Source: Cercis canadensis (lineage: Eukaryota > Streptophyta > Magnoliopsida > Fabales > Fabaceae). Taken from it: DNA of 64,000 nucleotides. The notes under the pieces were generated by a model, which did no database searches, was not told the DNA's origin, and saw only the letters and a list, made by a program, of their open reading frames with translations. The translations under genes and the position numbers were made by a program. This document shows, piece after piece, positions 1 through 11,881 of this stretch. Position 1 is the stretch's first letter, and every line of letters begins with the position of its first letter. Location of the stretch: assembly GCA_003255065.1 (NCBI GenBank), contig QAOA01004917.1, positions 31,286 to 95,285 on the forward strand, in the 5' to 3' direction.

Positions 1-3000
1 CATCAAAAACAAAATAAAATAAAAAGATAAATACAATAACATTCTTGCTCCAAGCTTGTAGTTAGGTATCTTCCAGTTGGGCCTTCCGATTTGCTCACAC
101 TCATAACTACCATGAGTTGTATTCGAGAATCCTCATGAATACACCAAAACACAGGTTAGGCAAGACTTAGAAGAAATCTATCTAATTGGCCTACACATTT
201 TATCTCCCATGACTCAAAAAGAATAACACAAAATTAACCAAAAATGCACAAACAAACCCTAAACAACCCTTAGCATAGAAGAATTCATCACACATAAGAA
301 TGGTAGCTAAACACATAGGCAAAATACTCCATGAAATGAGGCATAATACATCAGGACAGCCAACAAACATGCCCAAAGCCACCATCCTTATCAAGAGACA
401 AAATCGAAAGAAGTCCAAAGAATGCACATATTCATCAGTTATCTTAAACAGTTGTGCTCGAGCCAAAACTGATAGTGAACCAGACATGAAAAAATTCTAA
501 AAATTATATGCATTGAAGCCACACATCATACGGTTTTAATAAGACCAACATCACCTAATTTGGAGCTGTAAAACTTCAGAAATAAATAAAAAACCAAACA
601 CTGCCAGAGACAGGGCATCATTGTCAGTGCAACATTGAGCAGCTTTATTCAAACCAAAACTGGTAGTAAACTAGACATGAAAAAAATCTTCAAATTATAC
701 ACAATGGAGATACATGTCTACCGGTTCTAATGAGACCAACAATGCTAAAATCCAAGCTCTGTAGCTTCAGAAATAAATCAAACATTGAGTGCTGCCAGAG
801 AAGAACAACATGCCTGACAACTCAGAAAAACAGCCAAATTTCCATGCAAACTGGGAGCAAATTAAGCATGAAAAAAATATGAAAATTTTTCACATTGAAT
901 ACATGTATCTTATAGTTCTAATGAGACCAACATCACTTAATTTGGAGCCCTGGAGCTCCAGAAACAAATCAAACACTGCCTACTGCCAGAGCTGTCTGAC
1001 AGACCCGAAAATGAGTATTTTGATGCTTTTCATTTTGAAAATTTAAGCAAACACTGGATGATGAAATATTCTGCTAGAAGATTATATCCAATGATTTCAA
1101 AAGAACTATGGCATCTCTCTTGTTTTTTCAAACCTCACGTTGACAAATTCAGCCATGGCAAACAGATCTAAACATTATGCAGGCATATGACCCGAATTCA
1201 ACTTTTTCTAAAACCAAGGAATACCAATTCCCACAGTGTGAGAAACCCAAGAATAGAACTAACAAAATACTAACAGAATGGAAAAACTTGAACCAATGGT
1301 CCATTTCCTATATCAAATGCGAAATAATACTTGTAGCATCAAGTAGAACATAAACCACAGCTAGTAATCTCATTCAAATATCAACTGAAAACAATGAATA
1401 AACATTCTAACCTCAGCACTCTATACTCAAAAAGGCATTTCAAGTATGACAAGCCAGCTTTATGCACAAACTTGAACACCAATAAAAACCAAGCACATTG
1501 AAAACTCAAACAAATTTCAAGGGAATTTCCATCAAGATGCTAATGACAACCATCAAACATACCCCTGGAATAGAAAGAAAACACATGCAGAAATAACTCC
1601 CAAGATGGTGTAAGAACCAACCCCAAGGCGGCACAAGAACTACACTTATAACCAGCCTCAAAGCATACTAGATCAGCCAAGAATTTAACCTCAAACCAGC
1701 CCCCAAGGAGCAAGCAGTAAAATTCACCAAATAGCATAAAAGTTGAAGTGCAACAGTTCAAAAACAGCCAGCACAATGACATTAAAATGTACCATAAGCA
1801 AATTCTAAATTATAGAAGCGAGATCAGTTTTAAAAGACAGGTAGCTGCTCATAGATATAAAAGAAAAGCCAGCTTAACATAGAGCACCTAGAAACTCCAA
1901 GTTCAAGAACAAATTCCTAAAAATCATTCCTCAAAGTGATGGCACATAATCATGACCATCTTCGCACAACAACATATAACGAGCGGCTCGAGAAAGTAAT
2001 ACCCATTAGATGATATACCATGCGAAGACAGTAGATAAAGCATGGATAACGAAACCAATAATGAGAGGGCAGAGAGCAACAATGATCAGGCAGAATTGAG
2101 TCACAAACTGTAAATTTCCTCTTTAATTTTAAACTTCCATAAAACTAAAATAAAGCCCAATTCACTCTTCAAAAGCAAAGAACATCACAGCAATTACAAC
2201 TTGCTCAACTTGTCATCATTCTCAACATTACATATCATCAAGGTGAAAAGAAAAAAAAAAATTACAACCAATGCTAGATGACTCAAACCACAACTCTTTG
2301 ATAAATCAACATTCAAAAATCCTCATACTCATTAGACAAATATTCATCATGTAAATGTACCAGCAATTCATTTCCAAACACATTTTAACGAATTAAAGAC
2401 AAAATTCAAATCCCAAGAAGCTAAATCAGAAAAGGGGAGGGAGGAAAATATACTTTGGTGCTGAGTAATAGGTCTTGTTGATGGAGGGATGGACGAGGTT
2501 CTTGCTCTCAACCGTCTTCCGCCGCTAGCAACGCCAGAAATTGCCACTAGCTCCTAGATTTCTCTCTTGAATTTCCTCTGTTTTCTTCCTCTTGATAGGT
2601 CTCTTCCCTCTGCTCCAACTCTCCTTTTTTCTGCTTTCTTCTTCTCTCTCTATTGAAAAACTTCAGGACCCATTCTCTGCTCTACTGAATGCCCTTTGCC
2701 TCTATTTGGTTTCTCTCTGCCGAAAGAAAGAAAACCTTCTTTCACCTCTTCTACCAAAATTTTCTCTTCTTCTGTATCACACCTCCCGTCCCCCTAAGAT
2801 ATTTTCCATTCTTTTTGCCTTGATTTCCCAATTTGCCCCCATTTTAATTGCCGCCCCTCTCATATTCTCTTTTTATTTGCTTTTCTTTACTTAAATACTT
2901 AGTTATTAAATTAAAAGAAAAAAAAAATCAAAGATTGGACCAATGGGGAGAGAAGGAAATACATTCATTGCTCTCTTATTGGTTCCTTTTGATCCAATGA

Positions 3001-3270
3001 TGCCAAAAATAAATTTACAAAATAAATTTATATGTTTTATCAATTATTTACATAATTAAGAAAAATAATAAAAATGGGCCAAGTGGGCTTAAATAAAAAT
3101 GGGCTTAGTGTAACAATAGATTAGACTTACGTTTTCTTTTTTCTTTTTAATTGTGAAAGCCCAAACAAATAAAAAAAAAAAACACTAATTAAAAATTTAA
3201 ATTTATCTCCAATTTTTCTTAAATATATTTTTTAATTATCAAAAGACCCGGACAAAATACGGTGTCTACA
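1..3270 (-). mobile_element. Tat/Ogre-type LTR (partial, leaves window at left)
   Basis: On the minus strand the LTR starts at 3270 with TGTAGACACCGTATTTTG and runs leftward past base 1. The same start, followed by matching sequence, occurs on the plus strand at 35156, so these are two copies of one LTR family in opposite orientation. Shared blocks include the opening AT-rich stretch, a CCAATRGGAGAG-like block, and the 192-bp repeat family. The LTR begins exactly where the integrase frame of the neighbouring chromovirus stops, so it was inserted into that element. Whether it is a solo LTR or the 5' LTR of a full element cannot be told, because its other end is outside the window. Short ORFs inside it (for example 200-487, 1540-1782, 2592-2894) have no recognisable domain and I do not call them genes. 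Confidence 0.8.
430..1060 (-). repeat. about three 190-bp tandem units inside the left Tat LTR
   Basis: Blocks containing ctgccagag recur at about 602, 790 and 984, spaced about 190 bases. Each also has an 'aaccaaaactgRtagtaaac' block and a 'tctaatgagaccaac' block. The reverse complement matches the 192-bp units at 37195-39310, where about eleven copies occur. The units here are more diverged from one another than those at 37-39 kb. Confidence 0.8.
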
Positions 3271-4023
3271 CACCTAATACAAAAATTCTCTACATCTTTT
3301 CTCACGTTTGGCCAAAAGAAATGCTTATGTAATGTGTCATGCGTTTTGTGTTTGCCAAAATGCCCCATGAGACCCCCCGCCCCCCTCATGTGCTTCTCTA
3401 GTAAGCAACTCACGCAAAGACCCTCTAGGCACACATAACTTGTTCTCTTTAAACAAATACCCCTCATGCTTATACATTTCCTTAACAACCCCTTTATCAC
3501 AAGCATGGAAGTAAGAAGCAAAATCAACATCACCAGCATACATATCCTTAACTTGATCAAATCCAAGTAATTTGCAAGAAAGCATAGAGATAAGTGCATA
3601 CCTCCTTGAGAGTGTGTCAGTCACCACATTATCAACCCCTTTCTTGTATTTGATCATATAAGGGAATGATTCTATAAACTCAAGCCAACGTGCATGCCTC
3701 TTGTTAAGCCTCAATTGCCCTTTCAAATGCTTAAGAGTTTCATGATCCAAATGAATCAAAAATTCCTTAGGCATTAGATAATGCTGCCATGTTTTCAAAG
3801 CTCTAACTAAAGCATACAACTCTTTATCATAAGTAGAATAATTAAGAGAAGCACCATTTAACTTTTCACTAAAGTATGCAATAGGATGCCCTTGCTACAT
3901 TAAAACAGCCTCAATACCTACCTTAGATGCATCACATTCAATTTCAAAAGAATTCTCAAAGTTAGGTAATTGAAGTAAAGGAGCATTGCATAACCTATGT
4001 TTTAGTGTTTGAAAAGCTTTCTC
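3271..4023 (-). pseudogene. chromovirus RNase H and truncated integrase N-terminus
   Basis: Reading leftward, this continues the chromovirus pol. Around 3990-3640 is a Ty3-type RNase H, recognisable from [31 protein letters not shown] and [14 protein letters not shown]. The following linker reaches an integrase zinc-binding start (REAHEGG, then [27 protein letters not shown]), in a second frame after a frameshift near 3370. The integrase stops dead at 3270, where the Tat LTR begins, so the catalytic core is missing here and should lie left of the window. Stops near 4022 and 3897 fall where a Gln codon is expected. It makes no functional product. Confidence 0.8.
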
Positions 4024-5017
4024 TTATGCACTATCCCACTTAAAACCGACACTCTTTTTCACAATTTCAGTCAAAGGAGCAGAAATAGAGCTAAAATTTG
4101 GAACAAACTGACGGTAAAAACTTGCTAAACTATGGAAGCTCCTCACCTCACTCAAAGTCTTGAGTGTTGGCCATTCTTCAATAGCCTTCACCTTCTCTCT
4201 ATCTACTTTTACTTCTCTAGAGCTTACAACAAACCCTAGGAAGATCAAGTGATCAGTGCAAAAGATATATTTCTTTAAATTGCCATACAATTTTTGTTCT
4301 TTTAACACTTGCATCACACATTTCAGATGGACAGCATGCTCATCAATTGACTTACTATATACAAGTATGTCATCAAAGTAAACCACAACAAATCTACCAA
4401 TGAATTCACGAAAGGACATGGTTCATAAGGCGCATAAAGGTGCTTGGTGCATTGGTTAGACCAAATGACATAACCAACCACTCATACAAACCAAACTTGG
4501 TTTTAAAAGCCATTTTCCACTCATCCCCTTCATGAATATGAATTTGGTGATAACCACTTTTTAAATCCAATTTAGAAAACACACATGACCCAAACAACTC
4601 ATCAAGTATATCATTTAACCTAGGAATAGGATGATGATATTTTACCGTTATCTTGTTCATGGTGTGACAATCTACACACATGCGCCAACTTCCATCTTTC
4701 TTTGGCACCAACAAGACCGGAACAACACATGGGCTCATGCTTTCTCTAATGTGGCCTTTGGACAACAACTCTTCAACTTGCTTTTGGAGCTCCTTTGTTT
4801 CATCCGGGTTGGCTCTATAAGTAGGTCTATTAGGCAACACCAAGCCTGGAATGAATTCCATATGGTGTTTGATTTCCCTAATAGGTGGCAGCCCTATAGG
4901 AGTCTCTTCCGGGAACACCTCCCCAAACTCCCTAAGCAAAGAAATCACAACACTAGGAAGAGAGTTGTTAACATTAGATAAATTTAAGTAAGCATTCTTA
5001 ACTACAAGCAAAATCAT
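4024..5017 (-). pseudogene. chromovirus reverse transcriptase (two overlapping frames)
   Basis: The N-terminal part (5017-4406) has [49 protein letters not shown] and [15 protein letters not shown]. The C-terminal part (4419-4024) continues in another frame with FVVVYFDDILVYSKS, the YxDD catalytic motif, then FLGFVVSS and VRSFHSLASFYRQFVPNF. A one-base shift near 4410 splits the domain. The motif set resembles the CRM/Galadriel side of chromoviruses more than Reina or Tekay; this is from memory of the families, not a tree. In life it copied element RNA in a cytoplasmic particle; here it is broken. Confidence 0.85.
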
Positions 5018-5080
5018 AGGAGTATGAGTAAATAGTGCATTTTTAACCTCACTAACACTTGCAAAGAAGTTTTTTTTCTT

Positions 5081-5785
5081 CTATCCACTCATTGTTTCAT
5101 TTCCTTTGCTTACTCTTAATTCTTTTTCTCTTCCTTGGCTCTTGGCCTCTTCTCTCTTTTTGCTCTTCTCTACACTTTTTCCCTCTCCACTCTTTATCTT
5201 TTGTCTCTCAAGCTCACTAGCTTTCTTAAACTTCATTTGATCTTCAAGGATTTGTCTTGGAGTCATGGGAATCAAAGTGATAGGGTTCTTGTTGAAAACA
5301 AATGAGTACTTGTTTGAAAAGCCCTCATGAGTCACCTTGTGATCGAATTACCAAGGTCTCTCAAGAAGTAAGTGACTAGCTTGCATTGGGACAACATCAC
5401 ACAACACCATGTCTTCATACTTCCAAATAGAAAATGCAACTAGCACTTGTCTTGTCAGTTTCACTTCACTACCTTCATTTAGCCATTGGAGGAGATGGGG
5501 TTTAGGGTGGTTTGAAGTGGGTAAGTCTAACTTGTCAACTAGAGTCTTGCAAGCAACATTACTGCAACTCCCCTCATCTATGACAACTCCACACACCTTC
5601 CCTTTGACTGAGCATCTAGTATGGAAAATGTTTTCCCTTTGTGCTTCATCAATTTCCTCCATTTGAGCACTCAAAGCTCTCCTAACTACCTTTAAGTAGT
5701 CACCATCTTCAGCTGTCATACCCTCATCATGCTCTTCCTCACTAGATTCAACCTTTTCTTCCTCTTCATGTTCATTTTCAATCAC
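5081..5785 (-). pseudogene. chromovirus aspartic protease and linker
   Basis: Frame 5785-5348 starts with an acidic linker (EEEEKVESSEEEHDEG) and goes on to a retropepsin-like stretch: VCGVVIDEGSCSNVACKTL, where the usual D-[ST/G]-G triad appears as DEG, then a LLLERPW block that in the family reads LLLGRPW. An in-frame TAA directly after PW (about 5347-5345) interrupts it at a position where relatives have Gln. The second part (5335-5081) is Lys/Glu-rich linker leading to the RT. The catalytic glycine is altered as well, so activity is doubly unlikely. Confidence 0.7.
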
Positions 5786-6855
5786 ATACTCCTCTTCCTT
5801 AAGGATTATTGCTCTCTTGTTAGAGCATTGAGAGGCAATGTGCTCTACTCCATGACACCTAAAGCACTTAACATCTCTAAACCTTTAAAGTTGTGAGGCC
5901 TCAGGTTTGCCTTTGGAGGCAAAAGTAGGCTCCTTGGTATGAGGCTTAGGCAGCTCGGGTTTTGGTCTAGGAGTCACCAGTTCCTTGTCTCTCTTCCATG
6001 TAGACTTCCATGTTGAAGTAGTACTTGACCCAAACCTTGAGGAACCCCTCCTTTTAAGTTACCTCTCCACTTGCGTGGCTTTATGAACAAGATCCTCCAT
6101 GTCACTAAAATGATGGAGCTCAACCATATTGGCTATTTCCCTATTCAACCCATGAAGAAATCTAGCAATGGTTGCTTCAGCATCTTCCTCAATAATAGCC
6201 TGGATCATTGCTACCTCCATCTCTTTATGGTATTCCTATACACTCTTAGAGCCTTGCACCAAGGCTTGAAGTTTCTGATACAATTCCCTTTGATAGTAGC
6301 TTGGAACAAACCTCTTCCTCATCAAGATCTTCATATCTTCCCAAGAGGTAATTGATCTTTCTCTATTCCTTCTCACATTAGTCATTAGTTGGTCCCACCA
6401 TGTCAAGGCATAGCTCACAAACTCTATGGTAGCCAACTTAATTTTCTTGTCTTCGGAATAGTTGCAGCAGCTGAACACAAACTCCATTTTCTTCTCCCGT
6501 TCTAAGTACACCTCCGGATCATTCTTTCCTTGGAAGGAAGGAATGTTCATTTTAATGGAGCCATAGTCATCATCTATTCTCCTTTCCCTCCTCTCTTCTC
6601 TTTCACGATGTGGTCTTCTTGGAGGAATGATCTCAGTAGAGCTGTCACTAGAATAATGGTCCTCTCTTTCTCCTCTCCTAAGATTAGGGATTGGCTCTCT
6701 TGGCTATCCATTCGCCAATCTTTGTAGTCTTTCCATAATCTCTTCATGCCTCAAATCCATTCTAGCAAAATGTTGTTGCATGACTTGTAAGGTAAATCTC
6801 AAATCTAGTGCCTCATCACTTTCTTCCACGATTAAGGAATAAAACCTGCACAAAA
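5786..6855 (-). pseudogene. chromovirus gag with zinc knuckle
   Basis: The capsid-like part is clearest at 6550-6236: [17 protein letters not shown], then ALTWWDQL, then [17 protein letters not shown], the hallmark retrotransposon gag block. Further left the frame continues with ATIARFLHGLNREIANMVEL and ends in a CCHC zinc knuckle, CFRCHGVEHIASQC (about 5860-5820), which binds element RNA. The N-terminal part (6855-6551) encodes an Arg/Glu-rich region. Stops occur near 6235, 6060 and 5885. It is immediately upstream of the protease frame, as normal for Ty3/gypsy elements. Confidence 0.75.
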
Positions 6856-7605
6856 CTAGTTAGAATAAAAGAATCCTCACCAAACTTCTCATGTGTATGA
6901 CACTTAGGTGTTTATCCCTCTTTCACTCGTGTGTGACTCTCTTAGTGGCTTTTACTAAAAATAATCTTACCCTCTCTTGCCTTTTACCACTCTTTTCCTT
7001 ATTGATACTCTCAATAGCAAGCAAAGGCATAGCTGGGCAGCCACTAACACAAGTAGTTCAAACCAAATCAATCATCCAAAATACTAGATTATGAAAGAAG
7101 AACAATAATGCACAAATAGTGTGGTGTGCACAAGATAGAATAAAAACAAAAGTATGAAAAACAAAATCCCAATTTCAAACTAATTAGAAAATAAACCAAG
7201 TTACTAAGAAATACACCTTGGTGACAAAAAACAAGGCAGCTAGCCTTTTACCTAAACTTAGTCAATTTGGGCAAATTCTAGCTTACTTTAGCTTAGTCTA
7301 GTTGACCATTGCACATCTTTTTTTCCACTATGGTTTGTTTTCTTGAAGCACTTTTAACTCTATTGAGATCACTGTTTTTCACCCTCTCATATTGCATAAC
7401 ACGGCCCATGACACGGTTGCAACACGACTGTGTTCAATGCTTCAATCCTAACACGGTCTTGAACTTGTATGACATGGGGGCATGTTCAACATTCAACCTT
7501 CTCAGCCTTCTTAACACGACCTATGTGCCATCTTTTCACTCTTTTTAACTTTTGCCCAGAATTTTCTTTAGCATTGCATTGAATGCTCTGGCATAATAAT
7601 AATAA

Positions 7606-7649
<44 letters not shown>

Positions 7650-8410
7650 AATTTGCAACAATTGCTAGGCTAGACTTTTAGCTAACTAGAATGAAAGTAT
7701 AAGCTAAGAAAAATGCTAATTACCCTTAGATTAAGAATCTAGCCACACTTCAGGGTATTCTCCAAAGCAACTTAAGCAATTTTCATGAGCTTTTCATTAG
7801 GATAGAAATGTAATTAACAGATAATCCAAAATAACTAAAATGGCAAAATGCCAAACTAAGCCTTAGGGGTAGTTACTAAGGACACAAGGGGAAATAACTG
7901 AAAAGAATAACTAAATCAGATTTGGAAGCATCCAGCCATAGATGTTCTTGAAGAACTCATTCATTCAAGCCAAAATCTAGAACATACAACCAGATTTAAA
8001 ATTATTCTAACATGGAATCAATTAAAATCAAGATAATGCTAATTCATCTAACTCAAATTAAAATTCCCGAAATCCATCAATTAAGCCAACCATGGACCGA
8101 AATAGAACACAAACAAAATAGCTTCAGTTCATAAGAATTAGAAGATGAACAACAATGGCAGAAAACCAGAAATAGAGCAGAAACCCAGAAATGACAAATC
8201 TGCCCAGATTTGAATCAAACAAAGAGAATTCGATTAATCCAAGCTCAATTAGCTTAGATCTAACAAAATCCAAATCAGTCCAATTTCAAAGATTCCATGG
8301 ATGAAATTTTCAGAGGTGGACATTTTTTTTTTTTTCAGATTTGTTTTTAAAGATGAAAACAAAGATTAACAACAAAATTTAAGATAGATGCGAACCTTCT
8401 TGAAGCCAAT
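6856..8410 (-). other. chromovirus 5' leader, no gene
   Basis: About 1.5 kb between the primer site at 8411-8423 and gag. No ORF with a recognisable domain was found on either strand. It contains several 'acacgg' words at 7395-7520, which also occur in the LTR at 8680-8830, and an AT microsatellite near 7600. The leader may be lengthened by insertions I cannot delimit. Confidence 0.5.
7596..7644. repeat. ATA/AT microsatellite
   Basis: A run of ATA trinucleotides passes into about 17 AT dinucleotides, inside the chromovirus leader. It is a simple repeat with a self-complementary sequence, and its length in an assembly should be treated as uncertain. Confidence 0.9.
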
Positions 8411-8423
8411 GCTCTGATACCAA
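8411..8423 (-). other. primer binding site, initiator tRNA-Met type
   Basis: The minus strand reads TTGGTATCAGAGC, complementary to the 3' end of initiator tRNA-Met, as used by many plant LTR elements. It serves the minus-strand chromovirus. It sits two bases from an LTR-like end (ATATCA), as expected of a 5' LTR/PBS junction, but the LTR next to it is in the opposite orientation (see 8425-9299). Confidence 0.85.
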
Positions 8424-8424
8424 T

Positions 8425-9299
8425 TGATATGGATCTGCTTGAACTAATGATGAGGATCAAGGAAGCCCTCATATTGAAGACCCAAGTGCAACCTAGGCAA
8501 AGGAGGAGCTTGTAGGACCTATGACTAGGTCTAGGGCAAAGCACCTTCAAATGCATATGGGATTGCTGATGAAACAAGTAAGCAAGGAAAGTGACCTGGC
8601 TCTAGAGCACACCAAGAAAGATCAAGTGAGGTGGCTGACTTGCATATCTTCAAAAGATGGGGCACACATCCATGTCAAGCTAGGACACGGTCGTGTCTTG
8701 TTGACCAAGAGGCAACACGGGCTTGATAGAGGAGGAACACGGGGCGTGTCAAGGATCGTGTCCAGTCAACCGAGACGTGCTGCAATAGGACACGGGCTGG
8801 AGAAGGAAGGAACACGGGCGTGCCCTAGGCTGTGTCAAGCTAGTTTAGCATTACGAGTTTTAAGTCTTTTTCTGGCCTTTTGTTTTAAGGCCTAGCTGAA
8901 CCTTTTCCTAACTATAAAAGGAGCTGAAGCCTTTGTCTTTAGCAACCAATTAAGAATTAATCAATTGAATTTGAGAGTTTCTCTCTTGTTCTCTCCATGC
9001 AGAGCTCAAGCCATCTAGGGGGTCCTAGCATGGTGTTTCTGAACCTTATCACTCTCCCTTCTCCTCTAGTCTAGAGTGTGGCGGTTTATTCACTTCTTCA
9101 TACTAGTTCAAGTTGATTGTTGATTATACGGGTTAAGGAGGGTCAGTTAAGCTTTGCTGAAACTGGGTTGTCTAGCTTGATTTTCAAAGGTCTTCACATT
9201 TGCCATCCATCTTTAATTTTCATCTTATTGAACAACCTACTTGGGATCCTTGGCTATTTTTGGATTGGGTTTGGCTTGAGTTCAAGCAGATCCACATCA
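8425..9299 (+). mobile_element. chromovirus LTR in plus orientation (misoriented relative to its PBS)
   Basis: 875 bases beginning TGATATGGATCTGCTTGAAC and ending in its near-perfect reverse complement ...CACATCA, so both ends look like LTR ends (TG...CA) and are about 21-bp inverted repeats with one mismatch. Direction is set by a TATA box (TATAAAAG, 8913-8920) and by a short coding-like stretch GPMTRSRAKHL at about 8515-8545 reading plus; that phrase is typical of the C-terminal end of chromovirus pol, which in CRM-type elements runs into the 3' LTR. No PBS follows 9299 and no 5-bp direct repeat flanks the piece. Several copies of an acacgg/cgtgtc word lie at 8680-8830. Confidence 0.7.
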
Positions 9300-9807
9300 C
9301 TATTACATTTAGGTTTATTGTCTAATATTTATTTGTCATATGGATATAGTTAAAATTGATTACATAGTCAAAGTAGTAATCATCTATAGCCAAAGCCATA
9401 TATTTTTGTTTCTATAGGGCCATAGCATGTCTTTCGAGTACTGTAGAATTGTCCTTTGATTTCTTTAAATTTAAGTTATACCAACTATGTACAATTTAGA
9501 ACGAAAACATACAAAAAGCACTTGATGTGAATTATGTCACCATCAAGGGTGTATGATAGAATTCACAATCTTACTTCTTTATATCTATACATAATATCCT
9601 CTTCTGATGCACTCTGGCTCGTGGTAGAGGCCTTTTTTTTTTTTTTTAAATAAAAATTGAGCAAAATAATTTTAGTTTTGATACTTTGGTTACGACTTAA
9701 TAATAATCTCTTTAAATATATGATAATAGGTTATATACAACTCTTTTCTCTTCGTCTTTTTTTTTTTTAAAAAAAAAATACATTTTTTAAATAACAACTA
9801 TTTTTTA
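9300..9807. other. non-coding stretch
   Basis: AT-rich sequence with poly-T/poly-A runs at 9630 and 9760. No coding signal or recognisable element was seen. Confidence 0.4.
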
Positions 9808-10053
9808 GCAAAATGATAATTTTTTTTCTATAACTTTACACCTTATTTCAATTTCATCTGAAAACTTTCTTTTGTTCTATTTTCATCTCAAATATTTCCA
9901 AATAGTACTGATGTTTTCCCAACCCCTAATTCTGTTATACAAAATTAAAAACTAACGAAAAATCCATAGTTAGATTACATGGATAATATTGCATATGTGT
10001 GGCATGGGAATGTGCCAAATGGGATAAATACTCAGATTGAGTTGGTCAAAATA
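9808..10053 (-). repeat. dispersed repeat, inverted mate of 20050-20302
   Basis: The reverse complement of this stretch aligns by eye with 20050-20302 over about 245 bases: shared blocks include ttggccaactcaa-like, cccatttggca, ttcccatgcc, gaacaaaagaaagttttc and aggtgtaaagttat. No terminal repeats or target duplication could be fixed for either copy, so the family is unnamed. Confidence 0.65.
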
Positions 10054-10488
10054 CATCGTTTCACAATAGATGGAATCCACCATCATGAACATCATATGAA
10101 ATCCTCCATCGGATTACAGAAACCACAAGTTCTTGTGGAGTGAGCGGGTAGAAGCACAAGAGCAATCCTCGATTTCATCCTTTAATTGGCGTTAGAGGTT
10201 GAAATCACTTATCTATTTTAGATTTAAGGCGCATGAAGGATTATCTTTTTCTGAAGAAACCAGCTTTAGACAAGAAAATATGAAAACTAAAACTTAAGTT
10301 ACAGAGGCACATATTCTCTTTTTCTTCCCTCTGAAAGTAACTTCTTATCGATAAGAATTTATCATTAACTGTTAATGTGACTTGAATTAGTGAGGGCACA
10401 TGAAGCACCATAGACTCTCACACATGCTAGCATTGTTATTATTCATTCTTGCACTAAAAGACAAAACTCACATGCATATGGTTTATGC
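10054..10488. other. non-coding stretch
   Basis: No ORF over about 60 codons with a recognisable domain, and no clear element ends, up to the target duplication of the solo LTR at 10489. Confidence 0.4.
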
Positions 10489-10493
10489 ATTTG

Positions 10494-11772
10494 TGATAAC
10501 TCTATGAAATAGAGTTATTACAGCTCTAATTATGCTTAAGTTAGCTAGTTCTTAAGTTAGTTTTGCATGAATGTGTGCTATTTATATCTTGTTATTTAGT
10601 AGATTTAGTTAGCTATCAATTAGTTGTTTTATTTAATTTTCTAGCATGTTTTAGCTCATTCATATTCCCCTTGTATTGTTTTTATAGGTTAGAGCATTAA
10701 GAAATTGAAGTTAGAGACTCAATGTGAAAATTCAAGTGTGTGAACAGTACCACACTCAGTGTGAACAGTACCACGCCCAGCGCCAGCACCCCAGATTGCC
10801 ACGTATTCTCATTAAAGCCAGTGCTCAGCACTGGCGCACACTCTGCTGTGCCATTTTGCTGACTCCTTTAAATTCTAACCTAATGTTTTGAGAAGGGGAT
10901 GGAGAGACAGAGGGATATGGAGAGGAGGCGCCATCAAGGAGCAGGAGGAGAGAGCTGGAGCTCTATTGGTGACGATTGAGACTCAGATTTCTCCTAGTTT
11001 TTACTCTCCTCTCTCATTATGAACTCTATTTCTCTGTTTTTCTGGTTTAAATATGTGTAGCTAAACTCTCTTAGTTAGGGGATTGATGTAACTCGGATTT
11101 TGATGAAGCTTTGTTGTTGAATAATGTTATTTTGATGCAAATCTATTTGTTGGAGTAGATTTTACCGTTCTTAATGCTTTTGAATGTTTGGCCACCATTT
11201 GAATGATTTATTGGCTCATATTGATGCTAAGGATAGTAAGATATGGGTATGCCCTTGTAATCTTTACCATAAATCAAGTTAATCTAGGAATAAATAACTT
11301 AGTTTATGTGGTCTTGAATTAATTTCCTAGAGCTTAATCACCTAGACAAGTTAATTGTACCAAGGAATTGGGCAATTAGTTGGGATAGGGAGGATTGTTT
11401 CTCCAAGGGATTGGGTTCAATCAAATTAGGGAAATTAGCCAACACCAAATGATTCGTATTTAGAATAACTTATTCTTCAGTGATTCAAAGGTTATTTTGT
11501 CTATGAAGTAACCGGAGTCAAATTCGAGTGAAATCAACCTCTAACTTTCTTTTGTTCATTGTTAATTTCTTAGTTTAATTGTTATTAAATTGTTCTTGCT
11601 TTATTTTCTAGCTTTAATTATCAAACATTCTTAAACCATCGATCTATCCAAATAGAATCATTATTGGTGAAATTGGTAGTTGCTAGCCTTAATCCTCATC
11701 GGAATGATACTTTACTTATCATTATATTACTTATGTGACCTAGTATACTTGTCGGTATAAAAATCCACATCA
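10494..11772 (+). mobile_element. solo LTR flanked by 5-bp target duplication ATTTG
   Basis: The piece starts TGATAACTCTATG and ends TCCACATCA, with ATTTG directly before (10489-10493) and directly after it (11773-11777). It is 1279 bases and has no internal retrotransposon coding, primer site or polypurine tract, so it is a single LTR left by recombination between the two LTRs of a complete element. Orientation is inferred from the resemblance of the right end to U5 ends of other plant gypsy LTRs. The family was not identified; it resembles LTRs of Ty3/gypsy elements. Confidence 0.85.
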
Positions 11773-11881
11773 ATTTGCCAACTACCTGATTCACTTTGTC
11801 AAAGTTGGCATTTGATGGCAGTAGAAGTAGAAAATTGGTACACTTAAAAGCTACCATTTTTAGCCTATGTATGAATCAGCC

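Noticed and set aside
2592-2894. 100-codon hydrophobic ORF as a membrane protein
   Set aside because: It is a TC-rich part of the Tat LTR; the other LTR copy does not keep the frame.
8521-8895. 124-codon ORF starting MTRSRAKHL as a host gene
   Set aside because: The start matches the C-terminal phrase of chromovirus pol and it lies inside the LTR; the rest is LTR sequence.
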